Assembly: GCF_001650025.1 (NCBI RefSeq)
Contig: NZ_LVVY01000001.1
Coordinates: 62,001-126,000, forward strand
DNA length: 64,000 bases
Origin: Devosia elaeis
Lineage (GTDB): Bacteria > Pseudomonadota > Alphaproteobacteria > Rhizobiales > Devosiaceae
Reading direction: 5' to 3'
The position numbers and the translations under genes are program-made. The notes beneath the pieces are model-generated. The model ran no database searches and was not told the origin of the DNA. It worked only from the letters and a program-made list of their open reading frames with translations. Below are positions 16,769 through 25,757 of the stretch, one piece after another; within the stretch, counting starts at the first letter, position 1; each line of letters begins with the position of its first letter.

Positions 16769-17685
16769 AGCTGAATCTCCCGGGCGCGCAGGCGCACCGT
16801 GATGACGGTGGCGATGGCGGCGATGAAGAGGAAGATGAGCACGGCCAGCGCGCTGCCGAGGCCGAAATCCTGCTGGCCGGCCGAAACATTGCCGAAGGCG
16901 GTGCGGTAGAAATAAAGGCCCAGCACGTCAGTGGAGCCGAAGGGGGAACCATCGAGCCCGGCCATGATATAGGGCAGCTCGAACCAGTTGAACGCGCCCA
17001 CGAAGAGCAGCGTGAAGACGATGGTGGCGCTGGGGGCGACCAGCGGCCAGACGATCTTGGTGATCTTGACCCATTCGCTTTCGGTTTCCATGCGCGCGGC
17101 ATCGAGGATTTCGCCGGGAATGCGCTGCATGCCGGCGAGGAAAACCAGGGTGGGGAAACCCACCATGTGCCAGGCCTGGGCGACGATCAGCGCCCAGAGG
17201 GCCGTGCCCCCCTGCCCCAGCCATGGCTGCGCCAGCCAGCCGAGGCCGATGCTCTTGAGGGTGATGTTCACCACGCCGAAAAGCGGATGGTAGAAGAGCT
17301 TGAAGAGGTACGCGACGATGATGGTGGAGAGCACCACCGGCAGGAAGACCGCGATGCGGTGGAAGCGCGCGCCGGGCAATTCGCGCCAGAGCGCATAGGC
17401 CAGGAGGAAGCCGAGGCCGTTCTGCAGCACCATCAGCGCGAAGAAGACGATGACGTTGTTGCGGAACGCATTGAGCGTCCAGCTCCGATAGGGCTCGACG
17501 AAGAGGACGGTGTGGAAATTTTCCAGCCCCACGAAGTCGAGACGGCGCAGGCCCTGCCAATCGAAGAAGGCATAAGCGAAGGCCGACAGGATCGGATAGA
17601 CGATGAACAGGGCGATGAAGGCCAGGGGCGGTACGATGAGCACCGTGATCCAGAGGCCGCGTCCGGTCATCCTGAGCTGGGGCAT
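16765..17685 (-). CDS. Sugar ABC transporter permease (MalF-like, CUT1)
   Basis: A 306-residue inner-membrane permease with six predicted helices, starting after a short basic N-terminus (LRMTGRGLWITVLIVPPLAF). The EAA-type loop is EILDAARMETESEWVKITKIVWPLVAPS. It pairs with the overlapping MalG-like gene to form the translocation pore. It is separated from the upstream binding-protein gene by 164 bases that carry a two-hairpin repeat; such hairpins often lower expression of the permeases relative to the binding protein. Confidence 0.92.
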   Translation of the reverse strand: MPQLRMTGRGLWITVLIVPPLAFIALFIVYPILSAFAYAFFDWQGLRRLDFVGLENFHTVLFVEPYRSWTLNAFRNNVIVFFALMVLQNGLGFLLAYALWRELPGARFHRIAVFLPVVLSTIIVAYLFKLFYHPLFGVVNITLKSIGLGWLAQPWLGQGGTALWALIVAQAWHMVGFPTLVFLAGMQRIPGEILDAARMETESEWVKITKIVWPLVAPSATIVFTLLFVGAFNWFELPYIMAGLDGSPFGSTDVLGLYFYRTAFGNVSAGQQDFGLGSALAVLIFLFIAAIATVITVRLRAREIQL

Positions 17686-17735
17686 TTGAGGCTCTTTCTC
17701 TGCCGCGACAGGCGGCGTCCGCCTTATCAGTCACC

Positions 17736-17807
17736 GTCATTGCCCGGCCTGTCCGGGCAATCCATCTTAGGCATCCCATGGACCACCCGGACGAGCCGGG
17801 TGGTGAC
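17736..17807. repeat. Two-hairpin intergenic repeat, family E copy 1
   Basis: The element begins GTCATTGCCCGGCC and ends GGTGGTGAC. It contains two palindromes, TTGCCCGG.CC.GTCCGGGCAA and CCACCCGG.ACGAG.CCGGGTGG. The copy at 45574-45650 has the same design in the opposite orientation. It lies between the sugar-binding-protein gene and the permease genes of one operon, where it would form stable mRNA structure. Confidence 0.75.
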
Positions 17808-17849
17808 GATCGGTGGGACTGGGAGGGGCCTAAGGCCCTTCAGCAGCGC

Positions 17850-19091
17850 TTAGTTCTGGAAGGGCTCGTACCAGGCGGCGAGGCCGGTGGTCAGCGCTTC
17901 GCCGATGGCTTCGGGCGTGGTTTCACCCGCGAACAGCTTCTGCATTTCGCCCTGGATCAGCACCGAGCCTGAGGGCTCGCCATAACGGAAATGGGCGAGC
18001 ATCAGATAGGGGATCGAGGACTGGTTGAGCTCGTTGACCTCGGCGAGGAGCGGATCGTCGAAGGAGACGCCCGGGACGGTCGAGATATTGCTCAGCGTAT
18101 TGGCGAAGGCCTGGCCGAATTCCTGGCTCGCCAGATAGTTGAGGAAGGTGATCGCAGCTTCCTTGTTGGCGCCGGCGGCGTTGGCGGCATAGCCGCCGTC
18201 GAAATAGAGGCCGACCAGCTTGTCGTCCTCGGCGGCGGCGCCGGGGGCGGCGAAGACGCCCAGCTCGATATCGGGGTTCTGGGCCTTGAAGGTCGCCAGC
18301 TCATAGGAGCCGCCGACGAACATGCCGGCCATGCCCGAGGAGAAGAGCTGCTGGGCGGAGGGATAATCAAGGCCGATAAAGCCATCGGGGAAATAATCCT
18401 GTGCCAGGTCGTTGACCGCCGCCAGGGCGCTGGTGAAGCGCTCGTCGGTGAAATCGGCCTCGCCGGTCATCAGGGCGTTGTAGAAATCCTTGCCCATGAG
18501 GCTGGAGCCGAGGCCGAAGGTGACGGTCTCGTTCTGCCAGGCGGTGGCGGTGCCGTTGGCGAAGGGGATCACGCCCGCATCCTTGAGCGCCTGGCTCACG
18601 GCTTCGAGATCGGCCCAGCTCTGCGGCTCCTCAAGGCCGTTCGCATCGAAGATGGCCTTGTTGTAGATGACGAGCTGGGTCTGGCTGGCGAAGGGCACGG
18701 CATAGACCACGCCATCGGAACGCATGCTTTCGGCGGCCAGGGCCGGTTCGGCGAACTCGGCCAGGGCCGGCACGTTCTCGGCCGAGAGCGGCTCGAGATA
18801 GCCGGCGGCGGCGACGTTTTCGAGGCCGCCATAGGCGCGGACCATCATCACGTCCGGACCGGTGCCGCCCGCCAGGGCGGTGGACAGGATGGTGTTGTAA
18901 TTGGCCGCCTCGAAGCTCTCGAACTTCACCGTGATGCCGGGGTTGGCGGCCTCAAAGGTGTCGATGAACTGCTCATAGGCAGCGCGGTCTTCCTGGCGCC
19001 AGCTCCAGAAGGTCAGGTCCTGGGCGAAGACCGGAGCGGCCACGAGCACGGCCGCCAGGGCCGCGCCGGTGCGGATAAGATTGGCTTTCAT
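17850..19091 (-). CDS. Sugar ABC transporter substrate-binding protein (family 1, CUT1)
   Basis: A 413-residue periplasmic binding protein. A Sec signal peptide (MKANLIRTGAALAAVLVAAPVFA) is followed by QDLTFWSWRQEDRAAYEQFI, a typical start for family 1 (MalE-like) proteins. Other marks are GGTGPDVMMVRAYG and a C-terminal EGEMQKLFAGE-type segment (LIQGEMQKLFAGETTPEAI). The ATG at 19091 has AAGGAGAGGG upstream; an earlier in-frame start would place 18 extra residues before the signal. It delivers the sugar to the two permeases that follow. The operon partners (NanE, GlcNAc kinase) suggest GlcNAc, ManNAc or a short oligomer. Confidence 0.9.
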   Translation of the reverse strand: MKANLIRTGAALAAVLVAAPVFAQDLTFWSWRQEDRAAYEQFIDTFEAANPGITVKFESFEAANYNTILSTALAGGTGPDVMMVRAYGGLENVAAAGYLEPLSAENVPALAEFAEPALAAESMRSDGVVYAVPFASQTQLVIYNKAIFDANGLEEPQSWADLEAVSQALKDAGVIPFANGTATAWQNETVTFGLGSSLMGKDFYNALMTGEADFTDERFTSALAAVNDLAQDYFPDGFIGLDYPSAQQLFSSGMAGMFVGGSYELATFKAQNPDIELGVFAAPGAAAEDDKLVGLYFDGGYAANAAGANKEAAITFLNYLASQEFGQAFANTLSNISTVPGVSFDDPLLAEVNELNQSSIPYLMLAHFRYGEPSGSVLIQGEMQKLFAGETTPEAIGEALTTGLAAWYEPFQN

Positions 19092-19141
19092 TCTGTTCCC
19101 TCTCCTTGCAAGGTTTTTCGGCATGGTCTTCTCCCGGTGCC

Positions 19142-20203
<1,062 letters not shown>

Positions 20204-20277
20204 GCCTGTCCTCCGTCCGTCCTGCCCTGGGCAGGTCTGCCGGGGCGGCCCAGCCATTCCAGCTCCGCCCCCTTATG

Positions 20278-20311
20278 TGGAATACTAAATTCCAAATTTT
20301 CGCCGTGTCAA
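20278..20311 (-). promoter_or_regulatory. Promoter and RpiR-type operator of the CUT1 operon
   Basis: On the minus strand, TTGACA (20311-20306) and TAGTAT (20287-20282) are spaced by 18 bases, a good sigma-70-type promoter. The inverted repeat TGGAAT-N5-ATTCCA (20278-20294) covers the -10 element. The same TGGAAT-N5-ATTCC pattern is found at 21341-21356 in the murQ/RpiR intergenic region. Binding of the neighbouring RpiR protein would block transcription. Confidence 0.7.
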
Positions 20312-20383
20312 GAATAGGAAATTACAACACGACGATGACAACTGGTTCGCCGGGGATGCCAAATCCCAGCAGAATCATAGCTT

Positions 20384-21235
20384 TCAGCGGGCCTTGAGCA
20401 CGGTGACGGCGGTTTCGCTGTTGTGGATATAATCGTGGGCGTCGGCCTGGCGGCGGATGAGCAGGATGAACAGCATGTCCATCAGCATGAGCTGGGCATC
20501 GCGCGAGGTGATGGCGGAGGAGCGGACCCGCTCCTCGTCGGCAAAGGTATAGAGGTGGATATCGGCCAGTTCCTGCAAGGGGTTGGGATGCAGGCCGGTC
20601 ATGGAGATCACCCTGGCGCCGCGCTGCTTGGCGATTTCGGCGATTCGCAGGGTTTCGAGGCTCCGCCCCGAATGGGAGAGAGCCAGCAGGACGTCCGATC
20701 CGTTCAGCCCCGAGGCGTTGGAAATCTGGATATGGCTGTCACTGTCGATCAGCACCATGCGGCCGAGCTTGAGCAGCTTGTAGGAAAAATCCTTGGCCAC
20801 CAGCGACGAGGCCCCTACCCCGGCAAGCAGCACCTTTCGCGCATCGACCAGTGCATCGACGGCTTGGTCGACCGTGTGTTCATTATTGGCGGCCAGGGTC
20901 TCGCGCATGGAGAGCAGCTTGCTGCCGATAAGCTTCTGCAGAATGGTGACGTAGGAATCGCTGGCATCGATCGTGCCGTGGATCACCCCGCCCGGCGCGT
21001 GCCATTCCAGCGCCTTGGCCTTGTTCACCGCCAGCTTCAATTGCTGATAGCCGCCATAGCCCAGCTTCTGGCTGAACTTGACCACGCTGGACTGGCTGCG
21101 GCCGGTGGCCTCGGCCAAAGCGGCGGAGGACAGGGTCAGCATCTGTTCGGGATGATCGATGATGAACTGGGCGATCTGCCGATCCGCCTGGGTCATGGAA
21201 TCGAGCTTGGCGCTGAGAATTTTCAGAATGGACAT
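20384..21235 (-). CDS. RpiR/MurR-family transcriptional regulator
   Basis: A 283-residue regulator. The N-terminal helix-turn-helix (about 1-77, LSSAALAEATGRSQSSVVKF) is followed by a SIS domain (about 125-255, VLLAGVGASSLVAKDFSYKL and LALSHSGRSLET) that senses a sugar phosphate. MurR of E. coli, which senses MurNAc-6-P, has the same design, and the gene is divergent from murQ as in that system. The start at 21235 gives a canonical N-terminus (MSILKILSAK). It sits between two promoters that carry the same palindromic operator, so it is the likely regulator of murQ and of the CUT1 operon. Confidence 0.88.
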   Translation of the reverse strand: MSILKILSAKLDSMTQADRQIAQFIIDHPEQMLTLSSAALAEATGRSQSSVVKFSQKLGYGGYQQLKLAVNKAKALEWHAPGGVIHGTIDASDSYVTILQKLIGSKLLSMRETLAANNEHTVDQAVDALVDARKVLLAGVGASSLVAKDFSYKLLKLGRMVLIDSDSHIQISNASGLNGSDVLLALSHSGRSLETLRIAEIAKQRGARVISMTGLHPNPLQELADIHLYTFADEERVRSSAITSRDAQLMLMDMLFILLIRRQADAHDYIHNSETAVTVLKAR

Positions 21236-21340
21236 GCCTGCTTCCCGAACAGAGATCCCCGGAACTAGAGCCAGGGATCGCGCGATTGCAATTGCGTTCT
21301 CCTCAGCGTCACAGCCGCTTGCCGGCGACGCTATCCACAA

Positions 21341-21393
21341 TGGAATACAATATTCCTGATTGCGTTGACACCTGGAATATTCACTTCTAGCAT
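21341..21393 (+). promoter_or_regulatory. murQ promoter with two RpiR-type operators
   Basis: TTGACA (21365-21370), a 17-base spacer and TAGCAT (21388-21393) form a good promoter for murQ, with the start codon at 21421. TGGAAT-N5-ATTCC lies at 21341-21356, and a second, closer-packed TGGAATATTCA lies at 21373-21383 inside the spacer. The first site would also face the RpiR promoter on the other strand. This fits repression of both genes by the RpiR protein. Confidence 0.7.
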
Positions 21394-21420
21394 TCGAGTC
21401 TGACTTTGAGCACAGGCATC

Positions 21421-22353
21421 ATGGCAAAAACCACCCTGATCGCGGAACTGGGGCAGCTCGTTTCCGAGGCCCGCAACCCCGAGACCATGCAGATCGACCT
21501 GATGTCGACGCCGCAAATCCTGGCAGCGATGAACGCCGAGGACGCGCTGGTGGCCGGCGCCGTGCGCAAGGTGCTGCCCGAAATCGGCGCGGCGGTCGAC
21601 CGCGTGGTCGAAGCCTTCAAGGCCGGCGGGCGGCTGATCTATATGGGCGCGGGCACGAGCGGCCGGCTCGGCGTGCTCGATGCGTCGGAATGCCCGCCGA
21701 CTTTCGGGGTGCCCGAGGGCATGGTGGTGGGCATCATTGCCGGCGGCGACCATGCGCTGCGCCACCCGATCGAAGGGGCCGAGGACGATCCGGGCGAGGG
21801 CCGGCGCGACCTGGAGCGGATCGGTGTTTCCGCCAAGGACGTGGTGGTGGGTATCGCGGTCAGCGGGCGTACGCCCTATGTCATCGGCGGGCTCGATTAT
21901 GCCAAGAGCGTGGGCGCGACCAGCGTGGCCCTGTCCTGCAATCCCGGCTCGGTCATCGCGCGCATGGCCGATATCGCCATTTCCCCGGTGGTGGGTCCTG
22001 AAGCGCTGACCGGCTCGACGCGGCTCAAATCCGGCACGGCGCAGAAGCTGGTGCTCAACATGCTGACCACGGCCAGCATGATCCGCATCGGCAAATCCTA
22101 CGAAAATCTCATGGTCGACCTGTCGGTGAGCAATGAAAAGCTCGCGGCTCGCGCCATCCGTATCCTGGTGGAAGCCACCGGCTGCGCGCCCGAGGAGGCG
22201 GAGCGGCTGATCGCGGCCGCCGGCAAGAATGTGAAGCTGGCCATCCTGATGGGGCTGACCGGCATGAATGCCGATGACGGGCAGCGCGCGCTCGAGGAGG
22301 CCGATGGCTTTCTGCGCCGCGCCGCCGGACAGCAGCCGCGCGCGGCGGGGTGA
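21421..22353 (+). CDS. murQ: N-acetylmuramic acid 6-phosphate etherase
   Basis: A 310-residue SIS-fold enzyme that cleaves the D-lactyl ether of MurNAc-6-P to GlcNAc-6-P and lactate in the cytosol. All hallmark segments are intact: [21 protein letters not shown] with the first catalytic Glu, EGAEDD with the second, [30 protein letters not shown] and the C-terminal UBA-like helix bundle ([13 protein letters not shown]). The ATG at 21421 is preferred to a TTG at 21406. It begins a run that continues without gaps into the GNAT and nagZ genes, and its product feeds NagA. Confidence 0.96.
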   Translation: MAKTTLIAELGQLVSEARNPETMQIDLMSTPQILAAMNAEDALVAGAVRKVLPEIGAAVDRVVEAFKAGGRLIYMGAGTSGRLGVLDASECPPTFGVPEGMVVGIIAGGDHALRHPIEGAEDDPGEGRRDLERIGVSAKDVVVGIAVSGRTPYVIGGLDYAKSVGATSVALSCNPGSVIARMADIAISPVVGPEALTGSTRLKSGTAQKLVLNMLTTASMIRIGKSYENLMVDLSVSNEKLAARAIRILVEATGCAPEEAERLIAAAGKNVKLAILMGLTGMNADDGQRALEEADGFLRRAAGQQPRAAG

Positions 22354-22850
22354 GCGGCATGGACCTGCTCGTCAACCTCTATAGCCGCAAGCTGGACGCG
22401 CTGCGCGAGCGCGCCGAACAGGTCGAGGCGACGATCCGCGTGGCGCTGCCGCCGGAACAGCACATCATCAAGGATTGGGTGCGCACCCATTTCAGCGAAT
22501 ATTGGGTGAGCGAAGTCAGCGCCGCCATGGCGCACCAGCCGCCCGGTTGCCTCATCGCAGTCGTCGACGGGCAATTGGTCGGCTTTGCCTGCCACGACGC
22601 CACGGCGCGCGGCTTTTTCGGCCCGACCGGGGTTTCGGAAGACCAGCGCGGCAAGGGCATCGGGCTGGCGCTGTTCTATCACAGCCTCGTGGCCATGAAG
22701 GCGCAGGGCTACGCCTATGCCATAATCGGCTCGGCCGGGCCGGTGGATTTCTACGTCAAGGCGGTGGGCGCCATGCCCATTCCCGGCGACAAGGAAGATA
22801 TCTACCAGGGCCTGTTGCGGGTCAAACCGCCCTCGGGCGAAGGACAGTGA
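22350..22850 (+). CDS. GNAT-family N-acetyltransferase
   Basis: A 166-residue GNAT protein. The acetyl-CoA-binding motif is [16 protein letters not shown] (about 92-107) and the C-terminal FYVKAVGA matches the usual beta-bulge/helix. The likely start is GTG at 22350, overlapping the murQ stop by four bases (GTGA); ATG at 22359 is the alternative. Its stop overlaps the nagZ start. The tight fit between murQ and nagZ suggests that it acts on a cell-wall metabolite, possibly acetylating an amino sugar or peptide amine, but the substrate is unknown. As I recall, the B. subtilis murQ-murR-nagZ region also has a GNAT gene (ybbJ). Confidence 0.85.
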   Translation: MSGMDLLVNLYSRKLDALRERAEQVEATIRVALPPEQHIIKDWVRTHFSEYWVSEVSAAMAHQPPGCLIAVVDGQLVGFACHDATARGFFGPTGVSEDQRGKGIGLALFYHSLVAMKAQGYAYAIIGSAGPVDFYVKAVGAMPIPGDKEDIYQGLLRVKPPSGEGQ

Positions 22851-23878
22851 TGATGAGCTCCACCACGCCACTCGCCCTCTTCGTCGGCATGCCGGGGCTG
22901 GAGCTTTCGGCCTCCGAGCAAGCGTTTTTCCGCGAGGCCAATCCGTTCGGGCTGTTCCTGTTCCGGCGCAATCTCGACAATCCCGACCAGACCAGGCGGC
23001 TCTGCGCGCAGTTCCGCGAGGCGGTGGGGCGCGAAGATGCGCCAGTCTATATCGACCAGGAAGGCGGCCGCGTGCAGCGGCTGGACAATGGCAATTGGCC
23101 GCTGTTCCGCCCGCTCGGCACGTTCGGCGCCCTGGCGCGCAAGGATTTCGAAGCGGGCAAGAAGGCGCTGCGGCTTTCAACTCTCGCCATGGGATCGATG
23201 ATGGCCGAGCTCGGCATCGGCAGCGGCACGACGCCGGTGATCGACCTGGCGCGCAAGAATACGCATGACGTCATCGGCCAGCGCGCCTTCGGCGACGACC
23301 CCGAACTGGTGGCGGCTTTGGGGCGCGTAGTGGTGGAGGCGATGCTGGAAGTGGGCGAGATGCCCATCATCAAGCACATTCCCGGCTATGGACGGGTCGA
23401 TGTCGATCCGCATTTCGACTGCCCGGTGGTCGATGCCGCGCTGGAGGATCTGCGGGACAGCGATTTCCGCCCCTTCATGGCCCTGCGCGATGCGCCATGG
23501 GCCATGGTCGCGCATCTGATCTTCACCCGCCTCGACGCCGAACGTCCGGCATCGGTCTCGCCCGTCATCTGCGCGATGATCCGCGAGGAACTGGGCTATG
23601 ACGGCGTGCTGATCACCGATTGCCTCACCATGGAGGCGATCAAGGGAACCTGGCCGGAACGGGTGCGCGCAGCGCTCGACGCCGGCTACGACATTGCCCT
23701 GCACAGCCAGGGCGATCTGGCCGCCAGCGAGGCGGCCGCCAAGGCGGCCCGGCCGCTGAGCGAAAAAAGCCTCGCCCGCATTGCCCGTGGCCAGGAGCGG
23801 CTCGGGTCAAGACGCGTCGATGTGCAGGCCCTGCACGCCGAGGCGGAAGAAATACTAAGGGAGAACGGTTTCGCCTGA
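22850..23878 (+). CDS. nagZ: Beta-N-acetylhexosaminidase (GH3, NagZ-like)
   Basis: A 342-residue glycoside hydrolase family 3 enzyme that releases GlcNAc from GlcNAc-(anhydro)MurNAc muropeptides. Marks are IDQEGGRVQRL (68-78), KHIPGYG (175-181), the Asp-His dyad region DVDPH (184-188) and the nucleophile Asp257 in ITDCLTMEA. KHIPGYG has Tyr where most members have His. There is no signal peptide, so it acts in the cytosol on imported fragments. The start codon overlaps the GNAT stop. The length suits single-domain Gram-negative NagZ. Confidence 0.92.
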   Translation: MMSSTTPLALFVGMPGLELSASEQAFFREANPFGLFLFRRNLDNPDQTRRLCAQFREAVGREDAPVYIDQEGGRVQRLDNGNWPLFRPLGTFGALARKDFEAGKKALRLSTLAMGSMMAELGIGSGTTPVIDLARKNTHDVIGQRAFGDDPELVAALGRVVVEAMLEVGEMPIIKHIPGYGRVDVDPHFDCPVVDAALEDLRDSDFRPFMALRDAPWAMVAHLIFTRLDAERPASVSPVICAMIREELGYDGVLITDCLTMEAIKGTWPERVRAALDAGYDIALHSQGDLAASEAAAKAARPLSEKSLARIARGQERLGSRRVDVQALHAEAEEILRENGFA

Positions 23879-23908
23879 GGCGAGACCGGCAAGCAAGGAG
23901 AGATTTCG

Positions 23909-25573
23909 ATGCTAAAGACTTCGCTGATTGCGGCCATATCGGCAACGGCCCTACTGAGCGCCCTGCCCGCGCAGGCGCAGGAGGGCAATGTGCTCACGCT
24001 CAGTTCCGAGCAGACCACGACCTTCGTGCGCAATTTCAACCCGTTCGGGCAGACTTCGGCGCGCTATACGACGCTGGATTTCATGTATGAGCCGCTGGTG
24101 GTGTTCAACCGCCTGCAGGGCAACACCCCGCATTACCGGCTGGCCGAAAGCTATGAGCTGGCGGACGATCTCAAGTCGATCACCTTTACCCTGCGCGAGG
24201 GCCTCAAGTGGTCCGATGGCGAGGATTTGACGGCGGACGACGTGGTCTTCACCTATGACTACATCAAGAAATTCCCGGCGCTCGATTTCATCTCCGTCTC
24301 GGCGCAGCTGGCCTCGGTGGAAAAGGTCGATGACCGCACGGTGCGCTTCAATCTCAACGAGCCCAATTCGCTGATCGCCAATACGATCGTGGGCATGCCC
24401 ATCGTGCCCGAGCATGTCTGGGCGGAAATCGAAGACCCGGTGACCTTCGCCAACGAGAACCCGGTGGCGTCCGGGCCGATGACCGAAATCACCCGCTTCA
24501 CGCCGCAGGTCTATGAGCAGTGCCGCAACCCGCATTACTGGGACGCGGAAAACCTGGCCGTGGACTGCCTGCGCATGCCGCAGCTCGCCGACAATCCGCA
24601 GGTACTGGCGGCTTTGGCCGATGGCACGCTGGACTGGGCGACCAGCTTCATCCCCGATATCGACAATACCTTCGTGGCCAAGGACCCCGAGCACCACAAA
24701 TACTGGTTTACCCCTTCGAGCCTGGTCTCGATCCAGCTCAGCCAGATCACGCCGGATGAAAACAACCGCAAGGCCTTCACCGACGTCAATTTCCGCCGCG
24801 CCCTGTCCATGCTGATCGACCGCCAGACGGTGGTGGATATTGCCGGCTATGGCTATCCGCTGGTCAACGAGGACCCCGCCTCGCTTGGCGAACTCTACAG
24901 CGCCTTCGCCAATCCCGAAGTGCAGACCGAATTCGGTCAATATGGCCGCTTCGACTACGATGCCGCCATCGCCCTGCTGGACGAGGCCGGCTATGTCGAC
25001 GCCGATGGCGACGGCTTCCGCGACAATCCGGACGGGACCCCGATCGTCATCGACTTCATGGTGCCCAATGGCTGGACCGACTGGATCGATGCCGTCCAAA
25101 TCTCGATGGAAACCATGAATGAGGCCGGGCTCAACGTTTCGATGAGCACGCCGGAAGCAGCGGTGTGGACGTCGAGCCTGATCGCCGGCGATTATTCGAT
25201 GACGCTCAATGCCCTGGCATCCGCGGCGGACCCCTATTTCCCCTATATCCGCTCGTTCAATCCCGATGATTTCGGCAAGAGCCGCTTCACCGCTCCGCAT
25301 TGGGAAAATGCCGAGGTGATGGACCTGCTGGGCCAATATACCCAGACCAAGGACCCGGCCGAGCAGAAGGCGGCGATGGATCGCATCCAGATGATCGTGG
25401 CGGAAGCCATGCCGATCATCCCGATCTATAACAGCCCGTCCTTCTACGAATACAATACCAGCCGCTTCACCGGCTGGGCCAATGCCGAGGACCCGAAGTT
25501 CTCGCCGGTCGTCTCCAACGCCAACCCGGCCCGCCTGCTGCAATTGCTCGATCTCGAGCCGGTTGCGGAATAG
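23909..25573 (+). CDS. ABC transporter substrate-binding protein, family 5 (chitooligosaccharide-binding type)
   Basis: A 554-residue periplasmic binding protein of the peptide/oligosaccharide family 5 (SBP_bac_5). A signal peptide ends at PAQAQ near residue 24, and AAGGAG precedes the ATG. Several segments (TTTFVRNFNPFGQTS, DFMYEPLVVFN, CRNPHYWDAENLAVDCLRMP, YNTSRFTGW, RLLQLLDLEPV) closely resemble the Vibrio chitin-oligosaccharide-binding protein as I remember it, more than DppA or OppA. It is therefore more likely to bind a GlcNAc-containing oligosaccharide or muropeptide than a plain peptide. It begins a five-gene ABC operon after nagZ. Confidence 0.85.
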   Translation: MLKTSLIAAISATALLSALPAQAQEGNVLTLSSEQTTTFVRNFNPFGQTSARYTTLDFMYEPLVVFNRLQGNTPHYRLAESYELADDLKSITFTLREGLKWSDGEDLTADDVVFTYDYIKKFPALDFISVSAQLASVEKVDDRTVRFNLNEPNSLIANTIVGMPIVPEHVWAEIEDPVTFANENPVASGPMTEITRFTPQVYEQCRNPHYWDAENLAVDCLRMPQLADNPQVLAALADGTLDWATSFIPDIDNTFVAKDPEHHKYWFTPSSLVSIQLSQITPDENNRKAFTDVNFRRALSMLIDRQTVVDIAGYGYPLVNEDPASLGELYSAFANPEVQTEFGQYGRFDYDAAIALLDEAGYVDADGDGFRDNPDGTPIVIDFMVPNGWTDWIDAVQISMETMNEAGLNVSMSTPEAAVWTSSLIAGDYSMTLNALASAADPYFPYIRSFNPDDFGKSRFTAPHWENAEVMDLLGQYTQTKDPAEQKAAMDRIQMIVAEAMPIIPIYNSPSFYEYNTSRFTGWANAEDPKFSPVVSNANPARLLQLLDLEPVAE

Positions 25574-25600
25574 GGGCTGACGCGGCCTTCGCAGTCGACA

Positions 25601-25696
25601 CCCTCCCCCTTGCGGGGAGGGATCAAGGGTGGGGGTGAGAGCCACGATGTCGGGGCTCCCGCACCCCCTCCCATCCTCCCCCGTCAAGGGGGAGGT
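25601..25696. repeat. CTCCCC-type palindromic repeat, family C copy 1
   Basis: CCCTCCCCCTTGCGGGGAGGG is one hairpin, and CCTCCCCCGTCAAGGGGGAGG is a second about 60 bases later, with GATCAAGGGTGGGGGT between. Similar C-type elements lie at 42266-42393, 45735-45772 and 53200-53328. Here it separates the binding-protein gene from the first permease gene, much as repeat E does in the other ABC operon. Confidence 0.65.
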
Positions 25697-25757
25697 GCCG
25701 CCCGGTGAACCGGGCAAGATCGTGCCTGAACCGGCCGAAAGAAAGGAACACAAAAAC

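Noticed and set aside
20384-21235. The RpiR gene as a regulator of pentose metabolism
   Set aside because: Its neighbours are murQ and amino-sugar transport, and its operators are in their promoters, so MurR-like function is much more likely.
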